From NCBI RefSeq assembly GCF_012641395.1, contig NZ_JABAIH010000001.1:558001-622000 (forward strand): a DNA stretch of 64,000 nucleotides. The letters run 5' to 3'. The DNA comes from Rhizobium sp. P32RR-XVIII (GTDB lineage Bacteria; Pseudomonadota; Alphaproteobacteria; Rhizobiales; Rhizobiaceae). This document shows positions 25,596 through 34,091 of this stretch, piece by piece. Within the stretch, counting starts at the first letter, position 1; every line of letters begins with the position of its first letter. A program made the translations under genes and the position numbers. A model generated the notes under the pieces. The model was not told the origin of the DNA, did not search any database, and saw only the letters and a program-made list of their open reading frames with translations.

Positions 25596-26215
25596 CAGTT
25601 TTCAATTCCGAGATCGGTTGGGGCGTCTTCTTCGAGGAAGAAGGTATTCCGAAGTTTGCTTATATTATGGGCGTGATACTGACGGAGTGCGTCGTAGTCT
25701 TTGTAAATCCGCAGTTTAACGTCCCTATTTAAGGTTGGATCTCGAGTCGACATCTTTTCAAGGGCGGCTTTCCAGCGACGGCCAAATGGTAGAATGGGCA
25801 GGATGCGCTCCGTGGCTATCGTCCCCGCAAAGATGTAGTTCTCACGATGGATATTTATTGCTTCTCGACTAGCCCTTGGTAGCGAAAGCCATTGCGGTCT
25901 CATCTTTCGCAACTGCCGCCACGCGACATCGAAGTGATGCGGGCTTACTACGCCGCAGTCAATGTCCGATTTCGCGTCATAAGCTTTGAACCGCTTGTAT
26001 GGGTTTAAGCTGAAGCCTATCGCAGCGCTTCCAGTTAGCACGATGTCCCGAGGGTCAACGTCGATGCCTGCCGCGAGCTCACTCTTCCAGCTAATCCATT
26101 GCTCAAAGTTATTGGCGAAAACGAAGGGTGTCGGTTCAAAAAGAAAGTGCGACACGAACTCCGTTGGGTTCTTTTCAAGCATCGCTTGGTGGAGTGCTGC
26201 AACGTCGGCAAACAT
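25595..26215 (-). CDS. Nucleotidyltransferase-fold protein, first gene of a pair with DUF262
   Basis: A 206-residue protein. The Pol-beta-type nucleotidyltransferase signature is visible: a Gly-Ser pair (residues 62-63) after a hydrophobic strand (IVLTGS) and, 21 residues later, Asp84-Ile-Asp86, which would bind metal. The spacing is somewhat longer than in minimal MNT-type antitoxins. A further basic, Arg-rich region follows (about 95-150). The gene heads a two-gene operon with the DUF262 gene, coupled by TGATG. It might modify RNA or a partner protein, or make a nucleotide signal; none of these is established. Confidence 0.7.
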   Translation of the reverse strand: MFADVAALHQAMLEKNPTEFVSHFLFEPTPFVFANNFEQWISWKSELAAGIDVDPRDIVLTGSAAIGFSLNPYKRFKAYDAKSDIDCGVVSPHHFDVAWRQLRKMRPQWLSLPRASREAINIHRENYIFAGTIATERILPILPFGRRWKAALEKMSTRDPTLNRDVKLRIYKDYDALRQYHAHNISKLRNTFFLEEDAPTDLGIEN

Positions 26216-26870
26216 TAGATCATCGTTGTGACGGGGTATGATTCTTACCGGATGTTATCGTCTATGGGTTGCTCAACCGTTTACGGCTAACGTCATATGC
26301 GAGCAATTCAACCACTCGCCGTTTCGCAGCTCTCGCCGATTTTACCCGTGAAGGCTTGATTGGTGAAAGGCTTCATTGAATTCACTCAAGGTTCTCGAAG
26401 CTTCCCAAGCTGAATACGCGACGTTCCGGCGGATCGCTTTTTGGGTAAAACCGAGCTGGACACTTTTCCGAAAAACGTAATGATTGCGTGGCAATTACTG
26501 GTGTCCAGCTTTCAGCTAACCATACTGTTTTTGTTGAATTTCCGTGTCTCGGCTCTGGGCACCACTTCTATCAAGCCAGATCAACCTGTTACCAAAGCCG
26601 TACTGAAACGACCCGGTGCCATTTGTCATTCATGTGGCCAGCCCGGCGCGACATGTGGCACCTAGGCGAACTCTTCAGGCAGAGGCTCAGAGCGCTCCTG
26701 CTGCGTTTGTCAGACTCCTCATCAAGGAACAACTGACCGTACGTATTCTATTGCCTGAAGATGCTCATTCTCAAAGAATTGGTTTCGGTGCGAGGCGAAT
26801 TGCGGTTCCGGTTCAAAGTGAGCGGTTAACTAAGTTGCGAAGTCTCCCGTTGAGTGGAGTCAGCATCCGC
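26216..26870. other. Gene-poor A/T-rich stretch beyond the prophage cargo
   Basis: About 650 bases without a supportable gene. It is visibly lower in G+C than its surroundings and contains the nested inverted repeat at 26454-26510. Short open frames here lack ribosome sites and have incoherent codon use. It may include the prophage attachment site or remnants of older insertions, but no repeat or integrase trace allows that to be settled. Confidence 0.4.
26454..26510. repeat. Nested inverted repeat (10-bp outer arms, 5-bp inner hairpin)
   Basis: AGCTGGACAC (26454-26463) is matched exactly in reverse complement by GTGTCCAGCT (26501-26510). Inside lies a second hairpin ATTGC-GTG-GCAAT (26483-26495). 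It could fold as a cruciform or RNA stem, or serve as a recombination or protein-binding site. Confidence 0.55.
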
Positions 26871-26876
26871 CTATAC

Positions 26877-26966
26877 GTTAGTGCTCACTGATGTATGCCG
26901 GAGGGCCACGTCAGTAGGCAACAAGGGCTCCCACTGGAACATTCTTCGTCTCTGGTGGGAGTCTTT
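26877..26966 (+). ncRNA. Possible degenerate first unit of a tandem small-RNA array
   Basis: Starts with the same CGTTAG element as the two units downstream and ends in a hairpin GGCTCCCAC (26926-26934) paired with GTGGGAGTC (26955-26963), followed by a short CTTTCC. The 5' hairpin is weak and the T tract poor, so this may be an eroded copy or only a terminator. Confidence 0.3.
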
Positions 26967-27004
26967 CCGTTTGCCGCGGGAGCCGTCGCAGGTGTATTAT
27001 TTTA

Positions 27005-27125
27005 GTCGTTAGGAAGATACGCCCCCTAACAAGCCCATGCGAAAGCGAAGTGCGTTTCCAACACGCACCGGCCTTCTCGCAAACTAAAAAGGCCCTCACT
27101 TAGCAACACAGGTGGGGGCTTTTTC
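27005..27125 (+). ncRNA. Small RNA candidate, unit 1 of a tandem pair
   Basis: A 5' hairpin GTTAGG (27008-27013)/CCTAAC (27025-27030), a roughly 60-base unpaired-looking middle, and an intrinsic terminator GCCCTCAC (27092-27099)/GTGGGGGC (27112-27119) followed by TTTTTC. The one irregular pair is U-G when read from the + strand but would be a mismatch on the other strand, so + is the likely orientation. Upstream sequence (GTATTATTTTAG) is shared with unit 2 and may be the -10 region. No open reading frame with a ribosome site is inside. Confidence 0.55.
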
Positions 27126-27161
27126 ATTTGCAGGAGCGCTGCCGAAGGAGTATTGTATTAG

Positions 27162-27270
27162 GCGTTAGGGATGTACAGTCCCTGACAACCCTGCAAGGGA
27201 GGTCTCATCACCAACCTTCGCAGAAAAAAGGCCCCCACAATCCTGCGACAGCAGATGTGGGGGCTTTTTC
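27162..27270 (+). ncRNA. Small RNA candidate, unit 2 of a tandem pair
   Basis: A 5' hairpin GTTAGGGA (27164-27171)/TCCCTGAC (27179-27186), which again includes a U-G pair only in the + orientation, then a purine-rich middle and a strong terminator GCCCCCACA (27231-27239)/TGTGGGGGC (27256-27264) with T5. Upstream GTATTGTATTAGGC resembles the region before unit 1. The terminator is nearly symmetric and probably also ends the minus-strand flavoprotein transcript. Tandem sRNA pairs such as AbcR1/AbcR2 are known in rhizobia, but no identity with a named family could be established. Confidence 0.55.
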
Positions 27271-27278
27271 TTGTGAGA

Positions 27279-28490
27279 TTATCGGCCCTCAAGCCACCGA
27301 TCGAGTCCGATGGCCGCAGCCTTGCCTGTCGCCAGGCACGCCGTCAGCAGATAGCCGCCGGTCGGCGCTTCCCAGTCGAGCATTTCTCCAGCCGCGAAGA
27401 GGCCGGGGACGGCCTTCAGCATGTAGCCATCGTCAAGTGCGCTCCATTCGATGCCGCCTGCCGAGGATATGGCCTCAGTGATGGGGCGGGGGCGGGTGAG
27501 GGGGATCGGCAGAGATTTGATGAGACCGGCTAGGCTGAGCGCATCCTTGAAGTCGGTTTCGCTCGCGCGTTCGCGCAGCAGGGCAATCTTGGTGCCGTCC
27601 AAGCCAGCGCCCTTGCGGAGGCGGTTGGAGAGGCTGGTTTTCCTGTCCTGCCGGGCGAGATCCGTTGCGAGGCGTTCGGGGCTTCTTCCGGGCGCGAGGT
27701 CAATGATCAGAGATGCAGGCTTGCCGTCCTCAAGCTCGTCGCGAAGGGCTGCGGCGTGCGCGTAGACGAGGCTGCCTTCGATGCCGTGGCGGCTGATGAC
27801 GAACTCGCCGGGAAAGGTTCCGGCGGGCGAGGTGGCGGTGACGGATTTGAGCGGCTCGCCCGCAAAACGCTCGCGGAAGGGTTCGCTCCAGTCGACGTCG
27901 AAGCCGCAATTGGCGGGGCGGAATGGAGAAATGGCAACGCCCCTATCTCGGAGCCAAGGCATCCAGGCGGCATTCGAGCCGAGCCGCGGCCAGCTGGCGC
28001 CCCCGAGCGCCAGCAAGGCGGCGTCGGGGTGGATGATCAGATGGTCTTTCGGGGTCTCAAAAGCGTAACCGCCGTCCTCGAAGCCGGTCCAGCGGTGGCG
28101 GGTCAGGATTTCGACGCCTTGCCCTTCGAGGCGGGCGATCCAGGCACGCAGCAGCGGCGAAGCCTTCATCACCGTTGGGAAGACCCGGCCGGAGGAGCCG
28201 GTGAAGGTCTCGGTGCCGAGGCCTTCCGCCCAGGCGCGGACACCGGCTGGCGTGAAGCCGTCCAAGGCGGATCGCAGCCGGTCGCCCGCCTTGCCGAAGC
28301 GGGTAACGAAACGCGCGTAATCTTCCGAATGAGTGATGTTGAGACCGGATTTGCCGGCGAGCAGGAATTTGCGCGCCACCGTCGGCATGGTTTCGTAGAC
28401 GGTGACATCGTGCCCGGATGCCGAAAGCACTTCGGCCGCCATGAGACCCGCTGGACCCCCGCCGATGATCGCGATCTGTTTTTTCTTCAT
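27279..28490 (-). CDS. NAD(P)/FAD-dependent oxidoreductase, HI0933/YhiN family
   Basis: A 403-residue flavoprotein. The dinucleotide-binding motif IIGGGPAGLMAAEVLSASG lies at residues 8-26, followed by an acidic strand end (VYE), and a second flavin-binding segment GYLLTACLATGKAAA occurs near the C-terminus. This matches the HI0933-like family (about 400 residues). Members reduce diverse substrates; some relatives (BaiN) act on bile acids, but in rhizobia the substrate is unknown. The gene is on the minus strand, ends at the bidirectional terminator of the small RNA unit, and marks the return to core chromosome. Confidence 0.88.
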   Translation of the reverse strand: MKKKQIAIIGGGPAGLMAAEVLSASGHDVTVYETMPTVARKFLLAGKSGLNITHSEDYARFVTRFGKAGDRLRSALDGFTPAGVRAWAEGLGTETFTGSSGRVFPTVMKASPLLRAWIARLEGQGVEILTRHRWTGFEDGGYAFETPKDHLIIHPDAALLALGGASWPRLGSNAAWMPWLRDRGVAISPFRPANCGFDVDWSEPFRERFAGEPLKSVTATSPAGTFPGEFVISRHGIEGSLVYAHAAALRDELEDGKPASLIIDLAPGRSPERLATDLARQDRKTSLSNRLRKGAGLDGTKIALLRERASETDFKDALSLAGLIKSLPIPLTRPRPITEAISSAGGIEWSALDDGYMLKAVPGLFAAGEMLDWEAPTGGYLLTACLATGKAAAIGLDRWLEGR

Positions 28491-28605
28491 GGTTGCCTGA
28501 TACAGGATTCATATCCGCGCGTCTTCGGATTTGCGGGAAGCGGGTTCGTTGCGGGCGGCTGGCAAAGGCACTATCTGAATCGGGATAACAACGGAGTTTC
28601 GTAGC

Positions 28606-29031
28606 ATGGCCGACCTCAAGGTAAAACCAAGACCCACGGGCGCGACCGCCGTTCTCGGGCGCACCGGCTTTCCGCACATCACCTCGGCGACCAAGGGCGA
28701 ACTCGACATTGTCACCGGCGCCTCGCAGCCGGGTTTCAATCCGCTGGACCTGCTTTATTCTTCGCTTTCGGCCTGTCTGGCGCTCAGTGCACGCATCGCC
28801 GCAAGCCAGATGGGCGTCCTCGACAGGATCACCGAAATCAGCGCGGATGTGACCGGCGAGAAGGCAACGGAAGGGCTTTCGCGCGTGCAGACGTTCAACA
28901 TCGCCTTCAGCATTAAGGGCGATATCGACGAGGAGACGCGGCAGAAGATCGCCCATGCGGCGGAAGAAATCTGCACGGTGAGCAATACGATCCGCGGCAA
29001 TCCGGAATTCGCGACGGTGATTTCCGGTTAA
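28606..29031 (+). CDS. OsmC family peroxiredoxin-like protein
   Basis: A 141-residue protein of the OsmC/Ohr superfamily, which reduces organic hydroperoxides. Both expected Cys are present: in LSACLALSAR near residue 59 (with the preceding PLDLLYSSL segment) and in EEICTVSNTIRGNP near residue 124. Length is typical of the YhfA-like branch. GGAG lies 9 bases before the ATG. Transcribed divergently from the flavoprotein gene, with about 115 bases between. Confidence 0.9.
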   Translation: MADLKVKPRPTGATAVLGRTGFPHITSATKGELDIVTGASQPGFNPLDLLYSSLSACLALSARIAASQMGVLDRITEISADVTGEKATEGLSRVQTFNIAFSIKGDIDEETRQKIAHAAEEICTVSNTIRGNPEFATVISG

Positions 29032-29155
29032 GATCGCGTCACCGACTACTTTTGTCGGCCTTTGTCGCTCCTGCACTATCCCCGGTTGCTCGCATCTGGT
29101 AATTCGCTGCTAGATCGTCGCTTTAAAGCCAGCGGCGGAGAAAGCATCGAGATTC

Positions 29156-30052
29156 ATGTCGCAGGCCGCTTCCCCTACAGTCGAAACAATGCCTTCCAAC
29201 CGTTTTGCCCTGACAGCGTTGATCCTCGGAGGAGCAGCGATCGGCGGCTCGCCGATTTTCGTGCGGCTGTCCGAAGTCGGGCCGATGGCGACGGCGTTCT
29301 GGCGCGTCGCGCTCGCATTGATACCGATTTTCATATTCTCGCTGATCAAGGGCAAGGACGCCGGGCCGAAGCCGGAAAAGCTTTCGGATTACGCCTTGCT
29401 GATCCTGCCGGGCGCAATCCTGTCCCTGGATCTTGCTGCATGGCACCTCTCTATCACCATGACATCGGTCGCCAACGCGACGCTGCTCGCGAATCTTGCG
29501 CCGGTCTTTGTCACGGTGATCGGCTTCCTGTTCTTCCGCGCGGTAGTGACCCGGCTTTTCGTTCTGGGCCTCGCGCTGGCCTTGGCCGGTGTCATCATCC
29601 TGAAGGGCGGACCTGCCGCTTTGGGGAACGGAGATTTGCGGGGTGATGGAGTCGCGATCGTCGCCGCGATGTTCTATGCCGGATACATCCTCTCGATCGG
29701 CAGGCTTCGAAGCCGCTTCGATACGATCCGCATCATGCTCTGGAGCACGGCTTCCGCCGCGGTTTGCGTGTTTCCGCTAGCCTTCTTCTTCGAGGATCAG
29801 ATATTGCCGGCGACAGCCTATGGCTGGGCGGTGGTTTTTGGCCTGGCCTTCATCAGCCATGCCGGCGGCCAGGTGGCGATCGCCTATGCGCTCGCCTATC
29901 TGCCGGCTGCTTTCTCCTCGCTGACGCTGCTGCTCCAGCCCGTTGTCGCGGCAATCCTTGCCTGGGCGTTGCTCAACGAAGCGATCGGCCCGATGCAGGC
30001 GATCGGCGGAGCCGTGGTGCTCGCCGGGATCATGGTCGCCCGGCGAGGCTGA
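29156..30052 (+). CDS. DMT superfamily (EamA) transporter
   Basis: A 298-residue inner-membrane protein with ten predicted helices arranged as two EamA repeats: the first begins FALTALILGGAAIGGSPIF with the following FWRVALALIPI, and the second begins DGVAIVAAMFYAGYILSIGR. Substrate is not predictable; family members export metabolites or amino acids. It starts with ATG at 29156. Its stop is 4 bases from that of the convergent pyruvyl transferase gene, leaving no room for a terminator between them. Confidence 0.88.
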   Translation: MSQAASPTVETMPSNRFALTALILGGAAIGGSPIFVRLSEVGPMATAFWRVALALIPIFIFSLIKGKDAGPKPEKLSDYALLILPGAILSLDLAAWHLSITMTSVANATLLANLAPVFVTVIGFLFFRAVVTRLFVLGLALALAGVIILKGGPAALGNGDLRGDGVAIVAAMFYAGYILSIGRLRSRFDTIRIMLWSTASAAVCVFPLAFFFEDQILPATAYGWAVVFGLAFISHAGGQVAIAYALAYLPAAFSSLTLLLQPVVAAILAWALLNEAIGPMQAIGGAVVLAGIMVARRG

Positions 30053-30056
30053 TGGG

Positions 30057-31079
30057 TCAGGCTACGGCGGCCTGCGTTACGCGCCGCGCGTCGAGGATCG
30101 CAAGAGCCTCATCGACGGTGGCGGCAAGCTCTGCCTTTTCGGTGTTGCAGGTTCCCCAGGCTTCGATAAAGCTGCTTGTCTTGCCGTAGCTATTGTCCAG
30201 CACGCAATGGTCGGCACTGAGAAGCACGCACATGATGTGACCATGCATACGGTCGGTGATGACCTGGCGCGCCGAGCTCAGCAATGCCACGCCGCGGTCG
30301 AAACGCTGCTGCGCACGCTCGCGATAGGCAAGCTCGGTCATGCGGGCACGTCCGCCGATTTTTCCGGACATCAGGCCCTTCAGGATCGCCGTATGCTTGG
30401 TCTGCTTCTGGAAATCGGCAGGCTCATCCGGCCAGTCGGATTTGACCGTGCCATGTCGTCCGGTGGCAGCGGTGAGGTCCTGCGCGGCGCCGACTTCCTG
30501 ATCTTCGCGGAGGTTGAGCAGGAGCTCGTGCTGTGGCGCCGGGCGGGCGACCGGGCCGATGCAGAAGGCCATGTCCGGGCAAAGGCGGGTGTCGCACTGG
30601 AACCAGCGGCGGGCGAATTCCAGGCTCTTCTTGTCGCGCACCAGGAGCGTGAAGTTGCCATGCTGCTCGATCGCCCGCGCCGTGCTGTCGATGTTGGCCT
30701 GCTCCTTGAAATGGATCGTCTGCGGCATCTGCACGATCGGACGGCCCTTGAATTTCGTCAGCAGGCCCTCGCGGAACTGGCGATAGCCGGCCCATATGTC
30801 GCCGAAATTCCCGCCGCCATGCAGGAAGATGCGGCCGTCGCCGATTGCGGCGAGCATCCGCTCCTCGTTATAGGTCGGGATCTCGGTCACGTAGGACGGC
30901 CGCGTCTTGCGACGGTCGAAATAGGCAAGCTCGCCGAGCCAGATGGCACTGTCGCCGATGTTGTAGTGGTTCGGGAAATCGAGCAGCGCGAAACGCTCCG
31001 CCGGGTCCACAACGTCGGAGAGGTTGTTTGCGATCAAGCCCTGAAGCCGATTGATGATTGTAATGTTGGTTTCCTGCAT
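30057..31079 (-). CDS. Polysaccharide pyruvyl transferase family protein
   Basis: A 340-residue enzyme likely adding pyruvate ketals to a surface sugar, using phosphoenolpyruvate. Family features are the NIGDSAIWLGE segment near residue 40, the GGGNFGD motif near 90, and a C-terminal TDRMHGHIMCVLL segment near 285 that resembles the GT-B-like nucleotide site. It is last in a three-gene minus-strand operon after a glycosyltransferase and a flippase, which points to an exopolysaccharide or LPS product (compare ExoV and the Pss pyruvyl transferases in rhizobia). Confidence 0.88.
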   Translation of the reverse strand: MQETNITIINRLQGLIANNLSDVVDPAERFALLDFPNHYNIGDSAIWLGELAYFDRRKTRPSYVTEIPTYNEERMLAAIGDGRIFLHGGGNFGDIWAGYRQFREGLLTKFKGRPIVQMPQTIHFKEQANIDSTARAIEQHGNFTLLVRDKKSLEFARRWFQCDTRLCPDMAFCIGPVARPAPQHELLLNLREDQEVGAAQDLTAATGRHGTVKSDWPDEPADFQKQTKHTAILKGLMSGKIGGRARMTELAYRERAQQRFDRGVALLSSARQVITDRMHGHIMCVLLSADHCVLDNSYGKTSSFIEAWGTCNTEKAELAATVDEALAILDARRVTQAAVA

Positions 31080-31111
31080 GGAAGCTCCTGTTTGCTGGCC
31101 TGGCTGCGAGG

Positions 31112-32602
31112 CTAAGCCTCGGCCCGTTTGCCGAACGGCAGCAGCGATTTGCCAAGTGCGATATAGGGACGGATAGCCGACCAGCCGAAGACCGGCAGGA
31201 AGGCCAGATAAATAACAGCGCCGACGCCGATGCTGACGCCGAGCGATACCCAGCGGCTTTGAAGATGGTCAGCGATGAACGGGTGGGCGAACCAGACGCA
31301 GACAGCCATGAGCGCGCCGCCGCAGAAGGGAAGGGCGACTGCCTTGAATGTGCCTACGGCGTCGATCCCGGCATACTTGCTTAGGACATACTGCTGGTAA
31401 GGCATCGTCAGCCAAGCTCGCAGCACATAGCCGGCGGCAACCGCAAGGATGCCGTAGGGGACCAGCAGCCAGGTGAGGACCAGTGTCGCGGCAAACTGGA
31501 GGGCGGCGACCGAGAGGATCGATTCCGCACGATTGACGGCCGAGAGCGCCGAGGATGCGAAGAAGTTTGTGACGAAAGGCACGGACATCAACACCAGCAC
31601 GGTGGCGATGTCGCCGGCATTGCCCCACTTGTCGCCAAAGAGCAGGGCGATCATGTCGTTCGACAGCGCCCCGAAACCGAAGAGCAGCGGGATCGTGCCA
31701 AGAGCGGCAGCGCCGACGATCTTGTTATAGGCATTGCGGAAGGCGACACGATCGTTCTGCAGGCGCGACAGCGTGACAAGCGAGACGCTGCCGATGGGCG
31801 CGAGAACGGCCTGGCCAATCAGTTCGATCAGCCGCCAGGCGATGCGGTAGCGGCCAACCTCGACGGCGCCGTACCAGCGGGAAATGAAGATATCCTGCAC
31901 GCGCGCCAGCAGCATCCACATGAGCTGCGTGACCACGAGGCTGACGCTGAAGAGGAAGACGGAGCGAAACATCGCGACGTTGAAGCGAAACTTCGGCATC
32001 CACGGATAGTAGAACCAGCCGAGGAGCACGGTCACGGCGGCGTTGACGGCGGTCTGCGCAACGAGTGCCCACACGCCCCAGCCGAGAAAGGCACAGACGA
32101 CTGCGGTGATCCCGGACAGCAGGCTCGCGGCGATTGCCTGACCGGCGAGGCTCTTATGGCCGAACTCGCGGGCGAGCCGGGCATTGTGGATGACCGCAAG
32201 CGAGGAAAGGATGAGCAGCGGCGCAAGCCATCGCAGAATGCCGGCCACCGCGGGATCGCGCACGAGCAGGCCATAGTAGGGCGCGAAGACGAAGACGAGG
32301 GACGCGACGATGGCGCTGAAGGCAATGGTCGCCCAGAAGCACGTGTCGGCAAGCTCCTCATCAAGATCGAGCTGGCGCGTGATCGCATCGCCGAGGCCGG
32401 CATAGGCGAGCACGCGGCCGATCTCGACGAAGAGGCTCGCGAGCGCGAACGTGCCAAAATCGGCGGGGCCGAGGATTCGGGCAAGAATGACGAAGATGAC
32501 AAAGGTTGCGACGGTGCTCCACGCGACGCGGACCACCGACCAGAGGACGGACAGTGCCGTCTTCTTCTTCAGGTCGGCATGCGCAACTGCATGTTCTGCC
32601 AT
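31112..32602 (-). CDS. Wzx-like polysaccharide flippase (MATE/oligosaccharide transporter family)
   Basis: A 496-residue inner-membrane protein with about 12-14 transmembrane segments spread over its whole length, and an early Pro/Arg pattern (LARILGPADFGTFALASLFVE) typical of the polysaccharide_synt family. Such proteins flip lipid-linked repeat units to the periplasm (ExoT- or Wzx-type). Placed between a glycosyltransferase and a pyruvyl transferase, it completes a small polysaccharide module. It is followed 32 bases later by the pyruvyl transferase gene. The specific polymer is unknown. Confidence 0.88.
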   Translation of the reverse strand: MAEHAVAHADLKKKTALSVLWSVVRVAWSTVATFVIFVILARILGPADFGTFALASLFVEIGRVLAYAGLGDAITRQLDLDEELADTCFWATIAFSAIVASLVFVFAPYYGLLVRDPAVAGILRWLAPLLILSSLAVIHNARLAREFGHKSLAGQAIAASLLSGITAVVCAFLGWGVWALVAQTAVNAAVTVLLGWFYYPWMPKFRFNVAMFRSVFLFSVSLVVTQLMWMLLARVQDIFISRWYGAVEVGRYRIAWRLIELIGQAVLAPIGSVSLVTLSRLQNDRVAFRNAYNKIVGAAALGTIPLLFGFGALSNDMIALLFGDKWGNAGDIATVLVLMSVPFVTNFFASSALSAVNRAESILSVAALQFAATLVLTWLLVPYGILAVAAGYVLRAWLTMPYQQYVLSKYAGIDAVGTFKAVALPFCGGALMAVCVWFAHPFIADHLQSRWVSLGVSIGVGAVIYLAFLPVFGWSAIRPYIALGKSLLPFGKRAEA

Positions 32603-32655
32603 TCAGGTTCCAATCGAATTTATCACGGATCGAGCGCGTGGCTTGCGGTGGCGGA

Positions 32656-33594
32656 TCACTTATGGATTGCCGATGGTGCCGCCGGGCTCTTGGATTTGGC
32701 GCTCCGCCAATAGGCGAGCATGCCGGTGATTTGGTCGCGGAGTTGACGGCGATAGGTGAGCCCCATTTCTTCGCTCATCTTGCGACCGCTAACGACTTCC
32801 TTGATCGCCTGACGGATATCCCACCGCAGCATGCCGCGCATGTTGGAGCGCCGGTCGAACATGTATTTCGCATAGAGCGCCCCATTGCCGAATGCGTAGC
32901 CGGCGTGCAGGCGATGAATATCCTCGACCTTGCGGCGGCCATGGAAGTGCTTGACGACGAAATCCGGGAAATATTCAACACGGATGCCGGCGTTGAAGGC
33001 ACGGTGTGTGTAATCCGTGTCCTCGCCGGAGCGGAACGGCGATCCGGCGCCGAAGCGCGGATCGAAGATACCGATTGTGTCGGCAAGCGCTTTTGGGAAG
33101 ACCATGTTGGCGCCGTGGATGAAGCCTCCTGCATGGAGTTCGCTGGTCAATACAGCGGGTTCAAGCTCAGTCTTGATGGTGACGGGAAGATCGCGCTCAT
33201 CGCCGAGCTCGATGCGACCGCCGCGCATGATGAGCTGTTTATCATTGGCGAAGGCGGCGTGGATGGCCGTGAAGTAATCGGGAAAGACTTCGCAATCGTC
33301 ATCCGTGAAAGCAAGGATAAAGCCAGCGGCAGCCCTTATTCCGGCATTCCGGGCATTGGCGAGGCCGGGCAGCGTTTCGTGGATGAGACGGGTCTCGATC
33401 GGCGCCGTGGCCGCCCATTTGCGAAAGACATCTGCCGTATCGTCCGTGGATCCATTGTCCACGAAAACGAGTTCCAAGTGCAAATGCTCCGCCTGGCGCG
33501 CGGCAGCCGCGACGGCATCAAGGCAGTTCAATAGGCCGTAGGCCCGATTTCTCGACGAGATGATCAGGCTGACGTCAACAGGCCGAGGAGGCAT
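32656..33594 (-). CDS. Family 2 glycosyltransferase
   Basis: A 312-residue cytoplasmic GT-A enzyme that transfers an activated sugar during surface polysaccharide synthesis. Visible motifs are the LIISSRNRAYGL start, VDNGSTDDT near residue 45 and an AFTDDDC (DxD-type) metal-binding motif near 95; the C-terminal part contains GEDTDYTHRA. AAGGGG lies 6 bases before the ATG. First gene of the minus-strand polysaccharide operon, with a long A/T-rich region upstream that likely holds the promoter. Confidence 0.88.
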   Translation of the reverse strand: MPPRPVDVSLIISSRNRAYGLLNCLDAVAAAARQAEHLHLELVFVDNGSTDDTADVFRKWAATAPIETRLIHETLPGLANARNAGIRAAAGFILAFTDDDCEVFPDYFTAIHAAFANDKQLIMRGGRIELGDERDLPVTIKTELEPAVLTSELHAGGFIHGANMVFPKALADTIGIFDPRFGAGSPFRSGEDTDYTHRAFNAGIRVEYFPDFVVKHFHGRRKVEDIHRLHAGYAFGNGALYAKYMFDRRSNMRGMLRWDIRQAIKEVVSGRKMSEEMGLTYRRQLRDQITGMLAYWRSAKSKSPAAPSAIHK

Positions 33595-34091
33595 TCATTT
33601 CCCCTTCTGCGATCGATGTGCGGGCCAAGATAGGTTGCTCATCGAAGTTCGGCAAGAATTTTTTGCGCTGCAGCAAAATAGAACAGGGCCAGAAAAAATC
33701 GAAAAAATAAGGTAATTTGTTGACGAAGATGCGCGTGGAGGATGATGGCAGAAAATCTAATGAAGAAATATGTAATAATAATTGATAGTTATTGTATTTA
33801 TTGACTTATATTATACGTTGCATCGACATGTGAGACGTAAAAATTCCTATAGGCCAAAGAAATGTGTCGTATAAATAAGAAAAATCTCCGGAGTATATTT
33901 ATATCGCGGCTCTATGGCGTTGATGTTTCTGCGTATTCTAATGCAGAAGTAAACAAAGTGACCGAATGAAATCAGAATTCAGCAGAAAAGTTCGAGTTCT
34001 GAAAAAATCATGGTCGCTAACATCAGATTAAGCAATCAAAAAACAGCATGCACCTGAGTGACGTTCCAGTTCATTACTGCGCACCGCCAGT
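33595..34091. other. A/T-rich intergenic region upstream of the polysaccharide operon
   Basis: About 500 bases with no gene. The middle (33700-33900) is strongly A/T-rich, with several TATATT-like stretches, and probably contains the minus-strand promoter of the polysaccharide operon. Such A/T-rich regions are typical targets of rhizobial MucR/Ros-type regulators, but no defined operator was recognised. Confidence 0.5.

Larger units (their letters stand above)
1..26215. mobile_element. Prophage, left end outside window; lambda-type head with Mu-type contractile tail
   Basis: From the left edge there is an unbroken run of phage genes in morphogenetic order: packaging, head, contractile tail, fibre and lysis, almost all on the + strand. 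Gene order from the sheath to gp48 follows phage Mu, while the terminase, gpW, portal and protease follow lambda/HK97-type heads. The left end lies outside the window, so integrase, repressor and early genes are not seen. The right limit is set provisionally after the nucleotidyltransferase/DUF262 pair, because the next genes are ordinary chromosomal ones starting at 27279. No attachment-site repeat could be identified with only one end visible. Confidence 0.85.

Noticed and set aside
26441..26891. Overlapping short + strand frames in the junction region
   Set aside because: No ribosome sites and incoherent codon use; the region is better explained as non-coding.
26216..27278. Prophage attachment site
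   Set aside because: The left prophage end is outside the window and no tRNA or integrase is visible, so no direct repeat can be tested.
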